Positions 18,490 through 30,884 are shown, counted from the stretch's first letter. The stretch is 64,000 nt of DNA from Elgaria multicarinata webbii (GCF_023053635.1 NC_086172.1:93648181-93712180); one strand, 5' to 3'. The notes: generated by a model not told the origin, from the sequence alone. A program made the numbers and translations.

Positions 18490-19270
18490 AAATTTACACC
18501 TACTTGTCAGTGTCAATCAGTTGATGCTCCTCCCCAATGCAGCTTATAGAAAATTAAAAATTCAATAAAGACAAAACAACTAAAACAGCAATAAAACTAC
18601 ACATGAATCGCTGCCCCCAAAAAACCTTTAAAGAGTTATGAAGATTAAGATGATTTAAATCTGGTCCTGAAATGATAGCAAGGTGGCCACAAGGCAATCC
18701 TCCACAGGCAAGGTGACTACTAGCAAAAGGGCTTTCTCCCTGGTTGCCACACACCTTACATTCAGTGTCAGGAACACCTGGAAAAGGAACTCAGATGTAG
18801 ATTACAGTGCATTGATGGATATAGGAAAAGACTTTCTGGCAGACGTCTGTGTCCTAAGATGTGAACACAAGCATAGGGAGCAAATTGAGTTGTTTCAAAA
18901 TGGGTGTAATGTAATCTCACCTCCTTGGACCCCAAGTGTGAAGTGGGGGACATGACACAGTCATGGATTTCTGAGCACCCCCATGCTGTGCATCTGATTT
19001 TTTAGAGAGAGTGCAACTCCTTCCAGAAGTGCTTGAACACCTGGACTGATGAAACATGCAGCAACAGCACCTCTGCCTAGTCAGGATGGAGCTTCAATTT
19101 ATTGGTCCCCATCCAGTCTATCACTTCTTCCAGGTGCTGGTTCTGCATCTCCTCTGCCTCAGCTGTTAGAGGGAGATGAGATACTCATCAGCATATGGCA
19201 AACAAACTCCAGACAGGAGTGTCGCAAGTGGCTTTGTGGGGTGGCAGGAAGGCTGTTAGACTGCTTTTAA
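18490..19270 (-). repeat. Long unclassified interspersed repeat
   Basis: A diverged long repeat: AGCAAGGTGGCCACAAGGCA, GGAACACCTGGAAAAGGAAC and a TCATCAGCATATGGCAAACA block. I recognise the pattern from other squamate sequence but cannot name the family. The strand is uncertain. Confidence 0.4.
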
Positions 19271-19384
19271 CAACAACGACACCAACGACATAGAGGAAAT
19301 AAAATAAAATATAGCAGAAATAAGAAATCGTGGTAAAAACAGCAACTGAAAGATAGATGCATTAGGTATATAAAAAAAGAGTTG

Positions 19385-19461
19385 TATTGTCTTTCTTATG
19401 TAAACTGCCCAGAGAGCTTAGGCTATAGGGCGGTATACAAATGCAATAAATTATTATTATA

Positions 19462-19500
<39 letters not shown>

Positions 19501-19501
19501 T
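19385..19501 (+). repeat. Interspersed repeat 3' end with (ATT)n tail
   Basis: The end block AACTGCCCAGAGAGCTTAGG, then GGGCGGTATACAAATGCAAT, runs into a long ATT microsatellite (about 19462-19501). The same block recurs at 36776 (plus) and 25690 (minus). Confidence 0.7.
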
Positions 19502-21079
19502 CATGTCATTCATATATGGAGAAGCTGAATTGATCTGTCATTCTCTTTTTTAGGCCATGAAGGTGGTACTGAGAATTCAAGAGCACTCAAGTTGATATAA
19601 TTGTACTTAAACTGTCTCAGTTGGTGTCAATGGGACCAAACAATCTTTAGTACAAGGACTCTTCCAGATCAGCTTGCCTTGTTGGTGAATTTTTTTGGAT
19701 TCCTCGTGTGTTGGTCTCCTGCGGTCTGTGGTCATCCTGTGTTCTCCTCACACACTCTGCTGCTCCCATATTTTCTCACACTGAGGAAAATTGCAAATTA
19801 TTTTCTGTTGCTCCATGATCCCTACAAAAATCAGTAGTGTGCCTGCCTGATTTTGGTAGCTTGCAGTGTTTTGTGGAGATGGGACTCTGTAAGATGTAAG
19901 GTGATCTTGCTGGGGACATATTTTCATGGTTTCGGGCTGGCCAGACAGCTGAATTTCTCCCTCACCAAGGAACCTGATCACACGTCTCCCTGTTGCTGCT
20001 GCTCTTTCTTTCACCCCTCCCCAGTGCCACTACCACACACACTTCTGTTTTAGCAACAAAATAAAGGGTGGTGTGTGTGTGTGTGTGTGGGGGGGGGTAA
20101 CTAGTAATATCTATGCAGAGTTTTTTTGTTTGTTTCTTCTCCAGAATTGCACAATTCTCACAATCTGAAGGTTTGCTGCTGCACTTTTACTTCTGTGTAA
20201 GCACACACAGCCCCAATTTGGATCAGGACCATGGTGGTCTGAGAGAAGAGGGTTAAATCTCCCCATCAGCATCAGCACCACATTTCCCCCCAAAATCCAC
20301 CACTGGGGGGGGTTAAAAAAATGACTAGAATGGATACTTTCCCAGCTTTTTTGAACACCCCCCCCCCAATCGGGGTGTGTGTGAAATGCAACAAAAAATG
20401 GTGGGAAATGTTTTAACCCTCCACTCCCAGAACACCATGATCCCGATCCAAATCAGGGTGACAAGCACTTACATGGGAATAAAAGCATAGCAGTGAACCT
20501 TTGGAGTTCAGGAATTGCACAGTTCTGGAGAAGAAGAAACAAATAAGCAAAACACCCACCTTGGCACAAAGAGCATGGTGGGAACTAGCAGCAAAGTGTG
20601 GGACGAGCTCTGGCTACATCTCTGTTTACTAGTGTGGAAAGAAGTTTGTGTTATATAGCAGCAGTTTCTCCCAACAGTGTGAGCAATATGTAGAAAATCC
20701 ATTTGTACTTCACATTGTAAGTCCAATGATTGGCAGCACTAGGAACCCTAGGCCTAGAAGAGCCCTAGACATAAATGCACTCTGTGTATCTCTCTCTGTT
20801 TTTTTAATTAACTTTTATTAGTACATAAAACATGATACAACATATCATTATACAACACAATCAATATACATATTAAATTATATTAATTACTCAGCAAAAA
20901 CACCCAGCATAACACCACATATAAATATCTAGGAAGGAGTTTCATATCAAATAGATTACATATCTCATAACACCACACATAATCATCTAAGGCCAGTTCT
21001 ATACCATGTGTCGAATCATTACGAATGTGGAATAAAAAGCAGGATATGACAACATGAAAGCAGAATATGGAATGTGGAT

Positions 21080-21140
21080 TGTGCCCCAACAGTTATCAGT
21101 GCACTTCAATACTGCCATAAAGCAATGTGTGTAGATCTAG
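21080..21140 (-). repeat. Fragment of the 31.1 kb MITE family
   Basis: GTGCCCCAACAGTTATCAGT followed by GCACTTCAATACTGCCATAA matches the centre of the element at 31074-31307. A second fragment is at about 28855-28940. Confidence 0.55.
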
Positions 21141-21257
21141 CCTAAGAATGAATTCAATATCAAATAAATAGATTACATAATATGTAAGATCAAGTGGATC
21201 TCTAATTTGTTTTTAAATATCTAGACTTTTAAAATATTTTGTTTTAGGATCCCTCTC

Positions 21258-21563
21258 CCTCTTCTGTAGGTCCATCTCTTCTCGATCCTCCCAGATTGCA
21301 GGACACGGAATAACGGGCTCAAGTTAAAGGAAGCCAGATTCCAGCTGGACATCAGGAAAAACTTCCTGACTTTTAGAGCAGTATGACAATGGAATCAGTT
21401 ACCTAGGGAGGTTGTGGGCTCTCCCACACTAGAGGCATTCAAGAGGCAGCTGGACAACCATCTGTCAGGGATGCTTTAGGGTGGATTCCTGCATTGAGCA
21501 GGGGGTTGGACTCAATTGCCTTGTAGGCCCCTTTCAACTCTGCTATTCTATGATTCTATGTTT
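21258..21563 (+). repeat. CR1 LINE 3' end
   Basis: AACGGGCTCAAGTTAAAGGA, CCAGCTGGACATCAGGAAAA and CTGGACAACCATCTGTCAGG lead to a terminal CTATGATTCTATG, the CR1 tail. It matches the reverse complement of the nested copy at 22806-23362. 5'-truncated, as is usual for CR1. Confidence 0.9.
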
Positions 21564-22284
21564 CATTGTATTGCAACGCATCTGAAGATTTCAAAGAACC
21601 TAACAGTAATTTTGTGATATTTATGTAATAGAAGCAAGCAGTAACTGTGTGCAAAGGGGAATAATGTTGGTGCCAGTTCTTCCTGCACCACAACATCCTT
21701 GCTCTTGACACTGCAGCATCTCATAGTTTTTCAGCCTCTAGTAGAGGGGCATTGGGAAATGCATTGGAAGATCTGAGAGGTCTATCAATGGATATTTGTC
21801 ATGACATGCCAAATGAATGAGGGGGGTAGTACCGTATATCTCCTGGCTTCTGGGGAAAATAGAGCATGGCCATTGCATAATTCCTGAGAGTTTCTCAGAC
21901 GTTTCCCAAAGCTAGTGGCTGGGTTCTCTTGGAAATAGAATACTGAATTAGGGCCTTAGTCTAATCCAGCAATGGATTCTTATATTGCAGACATGCAATT
22001 GGTAAGCCTAAAAACCCTGGGGTGAAACTAAAAGCTTTATCACACCAGCGTTATACTGTGCAATCACTGCGAATTGCATGCAAAGGACTCAGAAGTTTTC
22101 CACCTTATAATCTTCTTTGATTGTGAAGTACCCCCATGCATCCTGCTTTAATTGTGCTTCAAAGAGAAAAGATTCGCCATATTCAGCCCCGGCTTTTTGA
22201 GCGTATCTTCCGAGCCATCGCCAGGGCACAGGAGGAGGATTTTAAAGAAATGCTTATATCTGTGTAAGCTTTAAGCTTCTTATT

Positions 22285-22393
22285 GTTTTATTATGATTTT
22301 ATTAGAATGTAAGCCTATGCGGCAGGGTTTTGCTATTTTATTGTTTTACTCTGTACAGCACCATGTACATTGATGGTGCTATATAAATAAATA

Positions 22394-22436
<43 letters not shown>
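22285..22436 (+). repeat. Interspersed repeat 3' end with (AAT)n tail
   Basis: GTAAGCCTATGCGGCAGGGT, then CTGTACAGCACCATGTACAT and TTGATGGTGCTATATAAATA, then a long AAT run (22396-22436). A minus copy is at 6266-6330. Confidence 0.7.
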
Positions 22437-22504
22437 GACACCAAAATTGTCACATTAATAGATATTAGGGAGAGCTTTAAGCATACCAAATTTGAATTGA
22501 ATTG

Positions 22505-22563
22505 GGTCATCCGTTGATTTTTTACATTTCCCCCCTTAAACTAACTTCCTGGTATGCAAAGGG
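22505..22563. repeat. Unclassified repeat, copy 1 of 2
   Basis: GGTCATCCGTTGATTTTTTA then a C-rich run, TTAAACTAACTTCCTGGTAT and GCAAAGG. The same order recurs at 28709-28782. It abuts the CR1 fragment that starts at about 22563. Confidence 0.65.
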
Positions 22564-24275
22564 ATCCAGCAGGGATCCAGGAAATTACAGGCCGGTTAGC
22601 TTGACATCTGTTCCAGGTAAATTGGTTGAAAGCATTATTAAAGACAAAATTAGTAAGCATGTAGAAGGGCATGTCCTGCTGAAGAAGAATCAACACGGCT
22701 TCCCCAAAGGCAAGTCCTGTCTCACTAATCTACTACAATTCTTTGAGAGTGTCAACAAACATGTAGACAGGGGTGATCCGGTGGACATTGTTTACTTGGA
22801 CTTAGAATCATAGAATCATAGAATAGCAGATTTGGAAGGGGCCTACAAGGCCATCGAGTCCAACCCCCTGCTCAATGCAGGAATCCACCCTAAAGCATCC
22901 CTGACAGATGGTTGTCCAGCTGCCTCTTGAATGCCTCTAGTGTAGGAGAGCCCACAACCTCCCTAGGTAACTGATTCCATTGTCGTACTGCTCTAACAGT
23001 CAGGAAGTTTTTCCTGATGTCCAGCTGGAATCTGGCTTCCTTTAACTTGAGCCCGTTATTCCGTGTCCTGCACTCTGGGAGGATCGAGTAGAGATCCTGG
23101 TCTTCCTCTGTGTGACAACCTTTTAAGTATTTGAAGAGTGCTATCATGTCTCCCCTCAATCTTCTCTTCTCCAGGCTAAACATGCCCAGTTCTTTCAGTC
23201 TCTCTTCATAGGGCTTTGTTTCCAGACCCATGATCATCCTGGTTGCCCTCCTCTGAACACGCTCCAGCTTGTCCGTGTTCTTCTTGAATTGTGGAGCCCA
23301 GAACTGGATGCAATAATCTAGATGAGGCCTAACCAGGGCCGAATAGAGAGGAACCAGTACCTCCAAAAGGCTTTTCATAAAGTCCCCACCAAAGACTCCT
23401 GAACAAACTTAGTAGTCATGGAATAAGAGGAGAGGTCCTCTTATGGATCAGTAACTGGTTAGAGAACAGAAACCAGAGAGTAGGAATAAATTCTCCCAAT
23501 GTAGAGAAGTAAACAGTGGGGTCCCACAGGGATCGGTATTGGGAACAATTATTTTCAACTTGTTCATAAATGATCTGGAATTAGGAGTGAGCAGTCAAGT
23601 GTCCAAGTTTGCTGATGACACCAAATTATTTAAGGTTGTTAAAACACAAAGAGATTGTGAAGAGCTCCAAAGGGATGCCCACGCTGGGAGAGTGGGCATC
23701 CAAATGGCAGATGCAGTTCATTGTAAGCAAGTGTAAGGTGATGCACACTGGGGCAAAAAACCCCAACTTCAAGTATAACCTAATGGGATCTGATCTGACG
23801 ATGACTGAACAAAATTATGCATGGTATGGAGAATGTGGACAGGGAGACATTTTTCTCCCTCTCTCAAAATACTAGAACCCGGGGTCATCCCATGAAGCTG
23901 ATTGGTGGGAGATCCAGGACAAATAAGAGGACACACAGCACATAGTTAAATTATGGAACTCACTACCACAAGATGTAGTGATAGCCACCAATTTGTATGG
24001 CTTTAAAAGGGGGTTGGATAAATTCCTGGAGGCAAAAGGCTATCAATGGCTGCTAGCCCTGATGGTTGTGTGCTACCTCCAGTATTCGAGGCAGTAAGCC
24101 TGTGTGCACCAGTTGCTGGGGAACATGGGTGGGAGGGTGCTTTTGCACCATGTCCTGCCTTGTTGGTCCCTGGCCGATGGCTGGTTGGCCACTGTGTGAA
24201 CAGAGTGCTGGACTGGATGGACCCTTGGTCTGATCCAGCAGGGCACTTCTTAGGTTCTTATGTTCTTATAAATAC
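22563..24275 (+). mobile_element. CR1 LINE, reverse-transcriptase part and 3' end, interrupted
   Basis: The first part encodes RDPGNYRPVSLTSVPGKLVE and QHGFPKGKSCLTNLL, typical of CR1 reverse transcriptase. After a nested insertion the frame resumes with a KAF-KVP segment. GVPQGSVLG (about 23519) and FADDT (about 23608) follow, the latter being the catalytic motif. There is an internal deletion near 23.82 kb. The 3' part contains TTGGATAAATTCCTGGAGGC and TGGATGGACCCTTGGTCTGA and ends TTCTTATGTTCTTATAAAT. The apurinic endonuclease domain is missing and the copy is not functional. Confidence 0.9.
22806..23362 (-). mobile_element. CR1 LINE 3' end nested in another CR1
   Basis: In minus orientation, with the tail repeat AATCATAGAATCATAGAATA at its plus-strand left end and a truncated 5' end near 23362. 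On minus it encodes the CR1 C-terminal segment: [20 protein letters not shown] and then [12 protein letters not shown]. It interrupts the host CR1 between the YLDL and KAF motifs, so it is younger than its host. Confidence 0.93.
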
Positions 24276-25689
24276 ATTCTAGTTGAGCTGTCCCTCGTTG
24301 CTAACCTTGGAATAGGACCGTAAGCCAGGCTTCCTTGTGCAGGGTCAGCAGCAACTACATTTCTAGATGGAGATTAAAATAAATGAATGGGAGATCAGTG
24401 ATTTCCTCAGAACCAACATAAACTTATACAACAATTTGCCAAGTTTAAGACAGAGGCCAAAATGGCAAATTGGGTTTCTCCCCTGGCATTGATGCTCACT
24501 AAAACAAACTAAGACCAAATTCATGAACAAAGCCACTATTAGGGCTGGATTTTGTTCCCTTATTTTGAGCTTTCCTACATGAGGCTGTTAATCCACTGCA
24601 TCTACTTTTGGTTTTGTCACAGAGTTGAGATCTGAGCATTACACAAGATGTGCTTCCTTTCCTGCTTTTCTGCTACATAACCTGTAAGTGGCACTGTGGC
24701 ATAGCAGAATGGTGCAAATACATAAGAGGAAATTGTGTGTTCTTTCACATTCACAATTTAATGCTGCATTTTCCTTGCTCTAAAAAACTCACCAAAAGTG
24801 CCGGTTAGGTACAGAAGCAAAACTGGAGGGCCATGACATTGTCTAAAGAACCTGTAAACAACTGTGAGTAGGGAATGTGCGTATTCTGGTTTTGTCTTAT
24901 GAGACATCAAGCATGGCTCAAGATGAAATGCAGATTATCCCAAGAGAACCTTTGTAAATATCAACATACTTGTCTGATGCATTCTGGGATAGTACCCCAC
25001 ACCTCTCATTGGCCTACAATAATGACATAGAGAGAAGTTTCTACCCATAAATGTGGCCTAAACGTAATTTTAAATAACTATACACCAGATGGATTGCAAA
25101 CCTGACTGCACTATTTGAACCCTTTATTATATCCACAATCAAGAAAGGCTACATTGTACGAAAACATTATTTACTACAATATATATCATATGTACACACT
25201 ATAGTAGTAATGACTCATATAACAGATGTTTCATTTGTCTTGAAAACACACAATATCTAAAATGGCATATGATTGTTTTATATAGAGGGAAATTCTTATG
25301 TGGCAATGCCACAGCAAAGAAACCTTTGTTTCTTATGTAACTTCAAGAAATGGTCTTGTAAATAGTCCCGAATCTGAGAGCTCTTGTACTAAGTAATCTA
25401 TCTTCAATCTAGCAATACATTTTGTCCTCTTTGTAGGGGCTTGGGAAGGGCCTAAGATAGTGACTAATGGTTTGAAGTCGAAACCCTGAAAGTCCTGCAT
25501 AGTCAAGGAGATGGCAAGTAGCAAAGTCAAGGCAGTCAATGATCAAAGCCAGCAAGTTCTCAGAGTATAGTGATAGGCAGGGATTCAAGAAGAAGTCAAA
25601 GGCAGTCCAAGATTACATGGGAGCTCCATCACAAGATGCACTAGTGGTGCAAAACAGAACTGCTGAAGAGACATTGTTCCAGCAGTTAT

Positions 25690-25770
25690 TTATTTATTTA
25701 TTTATTTGTCACATTTTTATACTGCCCAATAGCCAAAGCTCTCTGGGCGGTTCATCTGGAATTGAGGATT
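25690..25770 (-). repeat. Interspersed repeat 3' end, minus orientation
   Basis: A (TATT)n run followed by TTTTTATACTGCCCAATAGC and CAAAGCTCTCTGGGCGGTTC, the reverse complement of the block at 19385 and 36776. Confidence 0.7.
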
Positions 25771-25887
25771 TCAAACAGGAGCTGCCAGAACCCCACCCAA
25801 GGTTCATCTGTGGCTCATTTGAGAAGAACAAAGAGGAGAGCCCTTACACATGAGGAGACATTTACTTATAAGGAGTTCTTTGTTGCA

Positions 25888-26306
25888 TAGAGTGACCAAC
25901 TGTCAGGATTTACCCGGATTTGTCCTGGTTTTTGTTCTTTCCATAGTGTCAGGGGGGATTTTCTATAATTTTCAATAATGTCCTGGAATGACACACCTTC
26001 CCCTTTAAGGCTGCCATTAGCATGGCAGGAGGGAATGACATGCTTTCTTGAGGCACATCATTCTCCCACCCCGAGCTCCAATTGAGGTCTTAAAGGGGAA
26101 AGTGGGTCATTCGTGGACATTATAGAAAAGGCCCCAATTGGAGTGGATGGTGGTGGTGCAGAATGAAATCCTTTCCCTTCCTCCACTCCAATCTGGTTCT
26201 TTAAGGTGGCGGGGGAATAACGTACTTTCTGCAGGACTCAGAAAGCTGCTTCCCCACACACACACTAGGTGTCCTCTTTTTTGGTTTCCCAAATATGGTC
26301 ACCCTA
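25888..26306. mobile_element. Non-autonomous hAT transposon with perfect 8-bp target duplication
   Basis: Begins TAGAGTGACCA and ends with the inverted TAGGGTGACCA, 10 of 11 matching. It is flanked by identical octamers TTGTTGCA at 25880-25887 and 26307-26314. The 419-base interior has no transposase frame and includes two diverged arms (ATGACACACC and CACTCCAATC blocks). The terminus and duplication length define the hAT superfamily. Confidence 0.9.
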
Positions 26307-27659
26307 TTGTTGCAACTATGCACTTCTTCTGTGTAAGGACTTGAGCCTGCCTCTTCAGGCATCATTGCACCCAGGGGCTTGGTGGTCATTCAGTCTTGAC
26401 GCTAAAGATCACAAAAAATGGTCAGAAAACTCCAGTTCATTGTAACTGGCAAGATGTTGCAAAGGGGCAGGGGGAAGAGAAAGAAAGTAGTTGATTTCAT
26501 GTTGAAATCATGGTGTCTGCATGATCACAATCCAAAGATTGTGGTCTGGGATACTGGGACAGAAGAGATAATGTGCCCCTCTGGAGAAATCATGGAGGAG
26601 ATGCAGCCATAATTAGTACGATTACTTTGTATCCTATGATGATCCTTCATAAATGTATTCCAAAGGTACAAATTCCTTTGCTTTAGCAAAGGGTGCCTAT
26701 TTGTCCTATGCACATACGGATGCTTTATTATGAATCAATACAAGTGCTCTTCATACATCATTTCTTCATAATTTAACTTTTAGTGAATCCAAGGATTTTT
26801 GGAATGTGCTGAATCTTGCCGTCATTCACACTCACTAACATCTTTTGCCCTCTCTGACTGAAATGGCATCCCTTCCCGTTTTTAACATTTAACTTCAACA
26901 CACTTTTTAAAAAAGTACTTTAATGGGGAATTTAGGGACTGCAGAGTCTGGCTCCCCCAAAAAGAATTTTCACACAGCAATGAAAACATCTGAAAAAACA
27001 TTATTTTTGAGGTTTCCATATAAAACCTAACATGAAATGGTGCCAGATATTTAACTACATTTTGGTAATATTCCAGTGACTACATATAGAACTGTTTACT
27101 TTGCCCAGCAATGGTGCTTGAAAAATCTAGTTAACTTTTCAAAATGAAATTTAGCAAATAGAGCTATATATTGCTTTGCTAAGAATAGGGCAACCCTAAC
27201 TTAAATGAGCTGAAACATAAATCACAGAGCAGTCATGAAAAGAAGTCAGGGGTTCTTTTCTAGGAAAAGAGATCCCCAGGCTCACATTGAAAACACACCC
27301 TCTGATCTAGAAGCCCTTCTTCCTAAGCCCGGATGTAAGGGAAATGCACTCTGCATTACGGACACTTTGTTCTATTCTTACCTCAGGTGTTCTAGAGTTA
27401 AGCCCTAGCACTGAGAAAAGATGCAGGGCCTCAACCCCAGTGCAACTGATCCCTACCTGCACTGTGCCCCCATGACAATTGGGAATGACAAAGTGGAAGA
27501 GAATATTTACATAGGAGTTCCCCCTCCACACACTGTTCAATGAGCAATTATTTTCTTTCTGCAAGGATCTTGACTGCAGCTCAGAATGCAACCTCAAAGT
27601 CTGCCACAGCTGCTGATCACAGAGAACCCCACTTCCTGCCACCTCAAACCATGCAACTC

Positions 27660-28330
27660 CCTCATTTTCATGGCCCTGTGGAGATAAATAATGCATATTA
27701 ATATGGAAAGTATCAACAGCCGAATCCCTTAAATAGTGTTTGCAAAAATCAAACCTCTCTTCAAATCCAAATGATGCACCTCTATTAATTTTGATGGAGG
27801 AAAAGAAGAAAAAAGTCGAGAACGCCATGAAAAGGCCTTTGAAAAGTGTTAGATCCCCATCCTTGAAAAGGTGCATTATGTTTAATATGTAGTAGAGATG
27901 TAGTTCTAATGAACAAACAGCCTCAAGGCTATACCAGAAAAGGGCTCTTTAAGGATGAGGCTATAAAATTAAAAAAAAAAAAATTGGCAGGGCTGGATCT
28001 GTTTTGCTTGTTATGCCCAAGTCATTAAATTGAGTAATGTAGAAAAACAATTATTTGCATCTTAATTATCTGAAACTTCTTTATATTCCAAGGCACATTC
28101 CACAGAAGCTGTGCACGCCTCGTGATCCTTTGTGCAGCAGCAGCGGGAAACGTGCCCAATCAAACCCTCTTGCCAGATAGATAGCATCCCTCGTCTCGGG
28201 TGTAGAAGGGACACCATTTCTCTGGCCTGGCCCTCCTCTTTCCCCATATGCTACAATGCAGAGGATCATGCCCAGAATTCATAATGCATTCCCTGATCCA
28301 AGCAAACTATATAAATAGCATTGATACTTC
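27660..28330. promoter_or_regulatory. Candidate enhancer-like single-copy segment
   Basis: Repeat-free sequence with an octamer (ATTTGCAT, 28053-28060), an adjacent homeodomain-type CTTAATTATC, and AGATAGATAGC, which is GATA-like, near 28176. The sequence complexity resembles conserved non-coding DNA. Conservation is not shown here. Confidence 0.35.
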
Positions 28331-28708
28331 ATTTGGATTTTGGATTCACCTTTAACTTTCCAGCATACGAGTTTTGCAGATTTGTAAGGCCCAAAGGCAA
28401 CTGGCAGCCATGTAGGGAGGCTGGAGGACCTTGTCCTTTCCCCAACCAAAGGAGAGTTGTGTTATATGCCCCTCACATGGCACAGCTGTGCTATGTAGAG
28501 CTGATGGCAGGACTGGTTGCACGTCTGCACTGAAGTTAGGCCCCATGAGTGGTGGAAGGGAACATAGAAAACTCAATGGAATAATAGCAACACTGCTGCT
28601 TTCTATGCGTGTATTCATTTGGACCTACTTTCTCATAACGTTCATTACCTAGATGCCTCCCATTTATATCCCTCTTTAATATATCTTCTGGATATACCAC
28701 AAAAATTT

Positions 28709-28782
28709 GGGTCATCCGTTGATTTTTAATAATTTTTTTACATTTCCCCCTTAAACCCATTTCCTGGTATGCAAAGGATCTA
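28709..28782. repeat. Unclassified repeat, copy 2 of 2
   Basis: GGGTCATCCGTTGATTTTTA, ACATTTCCCCCTTAAACCCA, then TTTCCTGGTATGCAAAGGAT, matching 22505-22563 in order and orientation. Confidence 0.65.
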
Positions 28783-28854
28783 GCCGCCTGGTAGCAACAA
28801 CAGCAACAGCTTAGCACTGGAGGGAATAATTCAAGGGAAACAGGTACGTGGGGT

Positions 28855-28940
28855 GAAGCTTTGTATGGAGTGTGTCCTGGGCCCCAACAGTTGTCAAAAC
28901 AGTTATAAAGCGCTTTAAAGCAGTAGTGTAGATCCTGCCA
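28855..28940 (-). repeat. Fragment of the 31.1 kb MITE family
   Basis: CTGGGCCCCAACAGTTGTCA followed by AAAGCAGTAGTGTAGATCCT. Central and arm sequence only. Confidence 0.5.
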
Positions 28941-29214
28941 TAGTCATATAGAAGAAACAAGAAAGAAACATTAAGGATGCAATCTTATCTTGATAACTGG
29001 CCGCCTCTGAAGTCAGAGGCTGCTGAGTATTCAATGCAGTGCAGCTGAAGCATGGAAGCGACCCCTGCTTCCATATTCCAGCTGCCCTCCATTTTTGCCT
29101 AGATGGGCAATTTCTCTTGTTTAGGTGCAGTTTTGTGGAGGGGGAGCCCTGGTTCTGACCTTGGAGCCCAGAAACAGACATTTTTATGGGCCTCTAAACA
29201 GTATCTAGTGGCCG

Positions 29215-29325
29215 TAGGATTGCACCCTTAGGCTGTGATCTTAAATGCACTTGCTTGCAAGTAAGTTCTGTCCAAAGAAGCTCGACTTACAAATATAAAT
29301 GTGTTTAAGATTGGACTGCAAGGCA
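29215..29325. repeat. Short fold-back repeat
   Basis: GTAGGATTGCACCCTTAGGC leads into CTTGCTTGCAAGTAAGTTCT, and the segment ends GTTTAAGATTGGACTGC. It belongs to the GAGTAAGTCCC-type fold-back family found throughout the window. Confidence 0.5.
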
Positions 29326-29725
29326 AATTAAAATGCAGTCAGCATCTACAATTAAAGCTAAGCAATTCCCACAATAATTGCAGCAAGTTTTATTACTATT
29401 ATTTTAAGAATTTCATTTTGGAAAAAGAATAAGCAGAAAACAGAAATGTGTAGGATAAATGTCCCATTTACAGTTCTGGATGAAGAAAATGTGTAGGCCC
29501 ATCCTTCTAACAGGCGCCTGGGACTATATGTAATACAAATACTATAAAATGCTATGGTTATTTCCTGCAACTTTTCACTGTATTACAGAGGTGAGAAAAT
29601 CTGGGAATGTTGTGCTCACCCAGTCCCTGTGTGTACCCCCATCCAAGGTCTCTCTAAATATTCCTATCCCAGCTGCTGACTGTGCCCCTGTATCTTTATG
29701 GATTTTCTGCCACGAATTCAATGGC

Positions 29726-29812
29726 TGGGTTCACACAACATGCTAGCCCACCCAGTGTTGATTGTTGTTAAACCATGATGTCGGAACACAATGCTTTATT
29801 GTGTTGTCTGAA
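29726..29812. repeat. Short MITE-like element with inverted ends
   Basis: TTCACACAACA at the left pairs with TGTTGTCTGAA at the right, 10 of 11, with an AT-rich middle. The class is not determined. Confidence 0.5.
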
Positions 29813-30884
29813 GACAGTGTGTGGAGCAGACAAAGCTGTGTGTGCCACACAGCCTGCCTTGCACCCCCTAGCTATCCTGCTCCCCTCAGATGCAGTGGAG
29901 GATACTGCCCTGTTGTTACTGTTGAAGTACGAATCAGGTCAGCTTTTGTACATGGAATGGAGGGACTCACCATCTTGTCCTTTGCCTCAGGCCACAAAAT
30001 CTTCTGGGCCACAACATGTTTGCCCCAAAATGCCTTGAGCCAGCCCTGGTGTCTGGGAACACCTTTGAGAATATTTTGAGTGAAATAAGACAACAGCCGA
30101 AAAGGGTGTCTCTTTCTCGTGAAGGCATGTTTATTTCCTCTATCTCCATTTTTGTGGAAACAGGTACTACAGTCAGGCCTTGAGCACTGAAGAAAAGCAC
30201 ATTCCTTGCACCCCCAGTTTCCATGCATGTGAATAATATGGGGCTGCATCACATCTTTGTCCAATCTATGATGAATAGTGTATGCACAGTGGGGTAAACT
30301 TAGCATATAACACAGTGTGTTAATCAGGCATATATGCATTACAGCTATACATGTGAAATACCTGATTTCCAAACCTTTCCACACTTTTGAGACTATGCAC
30401 TTATTTGGCCAATCCCAAGCTGGTGTATGTATGTGTTTATTCACATGTTCTAATTTGTCATAAATGGCAAATGTCCCGGACTATGTTTCATTGGTCTGTT
30501 CTGAGTTTTTAGTGGCAATTGAATTTTAGTACTGTCTGGCGTTTGATAGCTGGTGTTTGAAAATTGTATTAATTACTGCTGTGTTATCATTGGATGGGAA
30601 TTTTATCAGATAAGCGGCCCTTAAAGGCAGCATAGAAATAATTTAAATAAATAAATAAATAAAGTTACATCTACTCACATGAGAAGATGCAGGTATGCAG
30701 TGGTTGACAAGTAGAAACCATATTACTGAACCCAGCTGGAACAGGATAGAAAGCTGCACATGTGGGTGAATATGTTTGTGTATGAGGGAGTGCAGGGTAA
30801 CACCATCCCAGGTCCATCCCAGCACCATTTTCAGTCCCCAAACCACCACACCGCATGTGTTCCTTGGGAGCAAGAAGGTTGCCC

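Larger units (their letters stand above)
8760..21250. other. Intergenic DNA, no supported gene
   Basis: AT-rich sequence with only short open frames. It carries SINEs, hAT-type MITE copies and repeat tails, listed separately. Between them (for example about 9.8-10.7, 11.0-12.0, 13.6-14.6, 15.5-16.3 and 16.5-18.2 kb) I see no gene, RNA gene or clear repeat. Confidence 0.6.

Noticed and set aside
22890-23378. 162-codon minus-strand frame as a host gene
   Set aside because: It is the C-terminal part of CR1 reverse transcriptase, not a host gene.
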